Positions 60,549 through 64,000 of a stretch of 64,000 bases of DNA are shown piece after piece. Made by a program: the position numbers and the translations under genes. Below the pieces are notes generated by a model. That model searched no databases, was not told where the DNA came from, and was given only the letters and a program-made list of their open reading frames with translations. The stretch's first letter is position 1, and each line of letters begins with the position of its first letter. Origin of the DNA: Isoetes taiwanensis (Eukaryota; Streptophyta; Lycopodiopsida; Isoetales; Isoetaceae); the NCBI GenBank assembly GCA_021234155.1, contig JAJEKV010000216.1, positions 746,001 to 810,000 on the forward strand, read 5' to 3'.

Positions 60549-61489
60549 TGGGGTTTTGTCGTCTTGGCCAAGCAACACAAACAATATTGCATAAAGATAA
60601 TTTTTTAAGTTGGTTAGAAGCCAATTACTCTAGACACACACACCACACTAATACGGTTATCGTGAGTTTTGTAGTCACCAAAATGCATGGACTGAAGCAT
60701 AATCAACACGATGGGTGTTATATTCACCATCCACAAGCATCAGTTGCCTCTTAGACTAGGTCTACCACTCTAGTGCTAATAAGTAAGATTGATATACGAT
60801 GTAGAGCATAGGCCAAATCTATCTATAAATGGTAGATTGCAAGTAGAATTTATTTTGATACTAGAAGGCCTTGGATTAATTGAAGAATGAATTCAAATTT
60901 CATACTTGATATAATTTGGTTTTAGGGTAAGCTTTCCTAGGGGTTTATAAAGAATGATAAAGGAAACCCTATAAAGCCAATGTCGAGTAGGCTAGGATAC
61001 TTCATCCATAATATCTAAGGTCTTAGGAACCCACTTAATAGGGTTTTTTGGGCCTCTATTTCAACATTGGATCATGTAGATAGAGGTGCCATTTGTTGCA
61101 GCTATTAGGTAATCATGGTGAAGCTAGGGAATCAATTTGAAGATGGTAGCACCAAGATATGGTGCATCTGTTCTGCAGATCCTCTGCATTTTCAAGCTTC
61201 TTGGGCTTTTCTGTCACTCTAAGTAAGCATTTAGACGACTTTGATGTGCAAGACTATTTTATACCAAGAAATGCAAGGATCTTTTATGGCCAGTCCGAGT
61301 TTTTGAACCTATATAGCTTAAAAAATGTTGAAAACCCAGACATTATACAATTTAGGTCATCGAAAATGGTAGAAGAGCATGTCCATCCAGCGAAAGAATT
61401 GAAAATAGAAATCAAGAACCCAGAATCCAGATGCCGGCTAATCTTCTGGCACAAAAAGAAAATTGTGCATTTTCGTAGACACTCAATAA

Positions 61490-61545
61490 ACAATTTTTAT
61501 AATAAGTTATTGACAGTAACAATTTTATAATAAGTATTGACAGTG
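61490..61545. repeat. 28-bp tandem duplication
   Basis: ACAATTTTTATAATAAGTTA (61490) and ACAATTTTATAATAAGTATT (61519), each followed by GACAGT; units differ by two single-base deletions. Confidence 0.85.
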
Positions 61546-62182
61546 GTCTTTTTTAAGAGTAAAACACGCAAACGAAATCCACAAATTGAAAGTGCAAACG
61601 AATTCACAAGTTTAAAGTGCACTTTGCTGCTAAGATTAGAACTCCCCAAAATCTATTAATTCATTTGATTGATTAAATCTTCTATGCTGCAAAACAATTT
61701 ACATTCAATCCATATTCCTATACTCTAACTACACAACATCCAAGTAATATTTTCTTGGATTGGTTGGATCAGAACATCTCAGTTGAAGCAAGTGGATTTT
61801 ATTTCGCGGATTTCGTGCAGCATGTTTTATCCCTACATTCCTGTACTAAATGTTACTAAGCCAGACAAGACGATGCACACAATGCAAAGAAAATGGTAAA
61901 ATTGTTCTAACAGAGAAGATGTGAGATCACAAACATACAGCATAAAGAATGGGAATAATGTTGCAGAAAACAAGATCACAAACCACAAACTAACAGCAAA
62001 AAGAATGCAAGTAATGTTGAATGATACAAGATCTTACAGAAACAAAGAGGCAGGAAAGAGAAGAGCAAAATGTTACAACGAAGTAGAAATCTTATATTAA
62101 AAGACGAGAAACAACAAGGGAAATCCAATCAGAAATACTGAAAAAAAAAAAAGAGAGGGAGACATAGGGGATGTGGGGAGGC

Positions 62183-62485
62183 CTAGCAAAGGGGCTGGCC
62201 ACAGCGGCGAAGGGCGAGGTTAAGGATGGGCTTCTGGAAACCGGGGAAGGCGAGTTTACAGAAGCAGGAGGAAGAGTGGAGGCCAAGGGGGCGGCAGCAG
62301 GAGGAGGCGAAGTCGGAGATGCTACGGCGGTTATTCATCACGACCCGCTGGCATTTGTTGTAGGCGTCCAGCATCCCGTTTACGTTGCAGGCCTGGGCCT
62401 CCGCCGGAGCAGCCATGAATAACAGGGCCATCGCCACCGCCGCTGCAACAATCGCCCACACTGCTGCCTTGCCCGCCATCGCCAT
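62183..62485 (-). CDS. non-specific lipid-transfer-type eight-cysteine protein
   Basis: 100 codons without introns. The in-frame ATG at 62485 is chosen; a second ATG lies two codons on (62479). Residues 1 to about 31 form a signal peptide: a short N-region, a long Ala/Val/Leu core and APAEA before the likely cleavage site. The mature part has all eight cysteines of the plant lipid-transfer/2S-albumin fold: C-x11-C-x17-CC-x9-C-x-C-x18-C-x4-C, with Phe between the paired C-x-C. Such proteins are secreted, held by four disulfides around a hydrophobic tunnel, and bind lipids for cuticle or wall assembly or defence. The short last spacings differ from classical LTP1. GC-rich codon use contrasts with the AT-rich surroundings. 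No membrane anchor signal follows the last Cys. Confidence 0.88.
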   Translation of the reverse strand: MAMAGKAAVWAIVAAAVAMALLFMAAPAEAQACNVNGMLDAYNKCQRVVMNNRRSISDFASSCCRPLGLHSSSCFCKLAFPGFQKPILNLALRRCGQPLC

Positions 62486-62521
62486 CGCCTCGCCTTGCCT
62501 TGCCTTCGCCACCCTTCCCTC

Positions 62522-62529
62522 CTTATATA
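62522..62529 (-). promoter_or_regulatory. TATA box of the 8-Cys gene
   Basis: TATATAAG on the minus strand, about 37 bases before the ATG at 62485. Normal spacing would put the transcript start near 62490-62500, leaving a very short leader. Confidence 0.6.
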
Positions 62530-62530
62530 C

Positions 62531-64000
62531 GCCTTTCCTTCCGTCGGTGCCCCTCGCGAATTATGCAGCTTTTTAGCTCGGTTACTTACCCTAGTTTAAC
62601 CTTCTTTTCTCCTTCCAACCAATATTCTCTAAGTGTGTCCTCGTTCCTGCCTCATTCAAGTTCATTTTATCAAGAATGAAAACTTGCTGCACAAAACCTA
62701 TAGAATCCAGTCATTGCTTACCTTTGACGTAGTATGGAACAGGAAAGGGTCAGGCATTCTTGCCATCCCCTTGACCTATAAAACCGAGCACCGTTTAAGG
62801 CACGACCGGATTCTCGCAGATAGGGGCATGGCAAAAAATGCCCTCCCCTTCCCGCTCCACATCACAACATGGAAGTTGGGTCGCCTCTTTTGTCCGGGGA
62901 TTCTTTTGTTGCAATGGAATGGAAATTGATTGATAGATTCAGATTCAAACTTTTACAGGACAACAATAAAAAACTCCCTCTCAGAAGCAATTCAGCTCCC
63001 CAACTTCCATGTAGTTGAAAGTAAAAGTTATCAAGGATTCTGCAATTGTTGCAGAATCCCCCTCCCAAATTCGCTTCCTCTTTACCTCGCTAACTAACAT
63101 CTTTCCTTATCTGAATCCCAAGTCCCTCAATAAAGAGGTACCACTACCTTATGATCTTTAATTCCCTCAATGAAGAGGGCCCAAGTCCTGCTCCATGATT
63201 TCTACCCTAAAATAGTACATTTCTTACATTCATTATAACATATTAAATGGCTATGTGGGAATGGTAACAACGTTTTTCTTCCTTGTCACGATCATGCAAT
63301 CCCACAACCACTCTAATACAGAATAAGCACCCTTGCAATTTATTGACCAACCAATCAAGAATCCAACTACCTCCTTTGCCTTACCCTAACCTTCACTATG
63401 TTTTCTTTTATTGCTACTAAGGCTACCATTTGGACAACTTTTGATTGAGGTCTACGTTGGGGACCTTCAAAGTTACACTTAGTAGTTTAGTTCTAGGCCA
63501 TATGCACCAAATCTATGTCACATAAAAGAACTAAACTACCTAGCTAAATGTCTTCGCACAACCAAGCCAGCATTCATTGTTTCATTTTTTGTCTCTTCAT
63601 CGCTTATCCATTATAAAGAACTCAAAATACAATAATAAAAGCACTTAAGATCTTAATATATCCATTGCATACTTACATATATCTATCTAACCATGTATAC
63701 GTATACATACCAAAGGCAAAGACACCTCATGTTTGAGCAAGAGGCTCGGGAGCAAAATGATTGGGCAATTTAACTTTCTCCTTAGTATGAAACTAGACTC
63801 ATTAACGCGGTAGAGATTTGGAAGGGAAAATTTTATGGCTTCTTGATTTGGGTCCTATTTTCAAAATTTGGTTACAACACTACTTGCATGCATCATTAAA
63901 CAAAATTACACAAATGTGTTTGTTTTTTCATGCTTCTAAAACTAAGATAAAATATTTTTTTTCTTTGAAACCGTAGAATAGGTGACGATGCATTTGCAAG
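62531..64000. other. upstream flank of the 8-Cys gene, no other gene recognised
   Basis: A near-duplicate CCCTCAATAAAGAGG / CCCTCAATGAAGAGG pair occurs at about 63125 and 63166. Open frames (for example 62633-62929 plus) show no known domain. The remainder is AT-rich. Confidence 0.4.

Larger units (their letters stand above)
59571..62160. other. anonymous sequence between the transposase relic and the 8-Cys gene
   Basis: A 123-codon plus frame at 61159-61530 has protein-like composition (RSSKMVEEHVHPAKELKIEI) but no known domain. CGACGACGACCAATCGTTGC and GTCGACG words at 59588-59630 form a loose inverted repeat. 61600-62180 includes the presumed 3' UTR of the minus-strand gene. Otherwise nothing recognised. 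Confidence 0.35.

Noticed and set aside
1-64000. tRNA, rRNA and snRNA genes
   Set aside because: I looked for tRNA-like arms and B-box words and saw none convincing; a covariance-model scan would be needed to exclude them.

Overview
The window is nuclear DNA from a land plant with a large, repeat-rich genome. Over 64 kb there are two genes that look intact in structure: a 26-exon cytosolic isoleucyl-tRNA synthetase (26366-35312, +) and an intronless secreted eight-cysteine lipid-transfer-type protein (62183-62485, -). Almost everything else that can be named is a mobile element or a gene relic. GT-AG introns, copia elements with a tRNA-Met primer site, LINEs with poly(A) tails and the plant 8-Cys protein point to a plant. 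A DIRS-like tyrosine-recombinase retrotransposon, a transposase-like relic of a family I associate with bryophytes, lycophytes and ferns, and an unfamiliar RING-H2 protein lean toward a seed-free lineage. That last step is inference.

Layout. 1-8.2 kb: LINE 3' end, a LINE zinc-knuckle fragment, local tandem repeats, a broken RING-H2 gene, and a 5'-truncated LINE with a clean 14-bp target-site duplication. 8.5-15.06 kb: a decayed minus-strand element whose RNase H, C-terminal extension and recombinase motifs are those of the DIRS order; about 127 bp at its 5' end is repeated next to its 3' end. 15-26 kb: mostly non-coding, with a DCAF8-like WD40 pseudogene and members of a three-copy dispersed repeat that ends in two hairpins (7950-8208, 16835-16994, 21605-21861). 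26.4-35.3 kb: the synthetase gene. 35-44 kb: anonymous sequence, microsatellites and a 1.25-kb poly(A) retroposon with a 16-bp target-site duplication. 44.17-49.60 kb: a structurally complete young copia element inserted in a minus-strand coding-like stretch. 51-55 kb: an older minus-strand copia, itself broken by an inverted-repeat-bounded insertion. 56.0-56.66 kb: a short relative of the terminal region of the DIRS-like element. 57.7-59.6 kb: the transposase-like relic. 62.2-62.5 kb: the lipid-transfer-type gene.

How it fits together. The synthetase charges tRNA-Ile in the cytosol and the 8-Cys protein is exported; I see no functional link between them. The repeats show layered insertion history. 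The most unusual item is the DIRS-like element together with its solo-like relative at 56 kb. The synthetase carries seven single-base indels, most in homopolymers, while all its splice sites are intact. This suggests residual assembly errors, so frameshifts elsewhere in the window should be read with caution.
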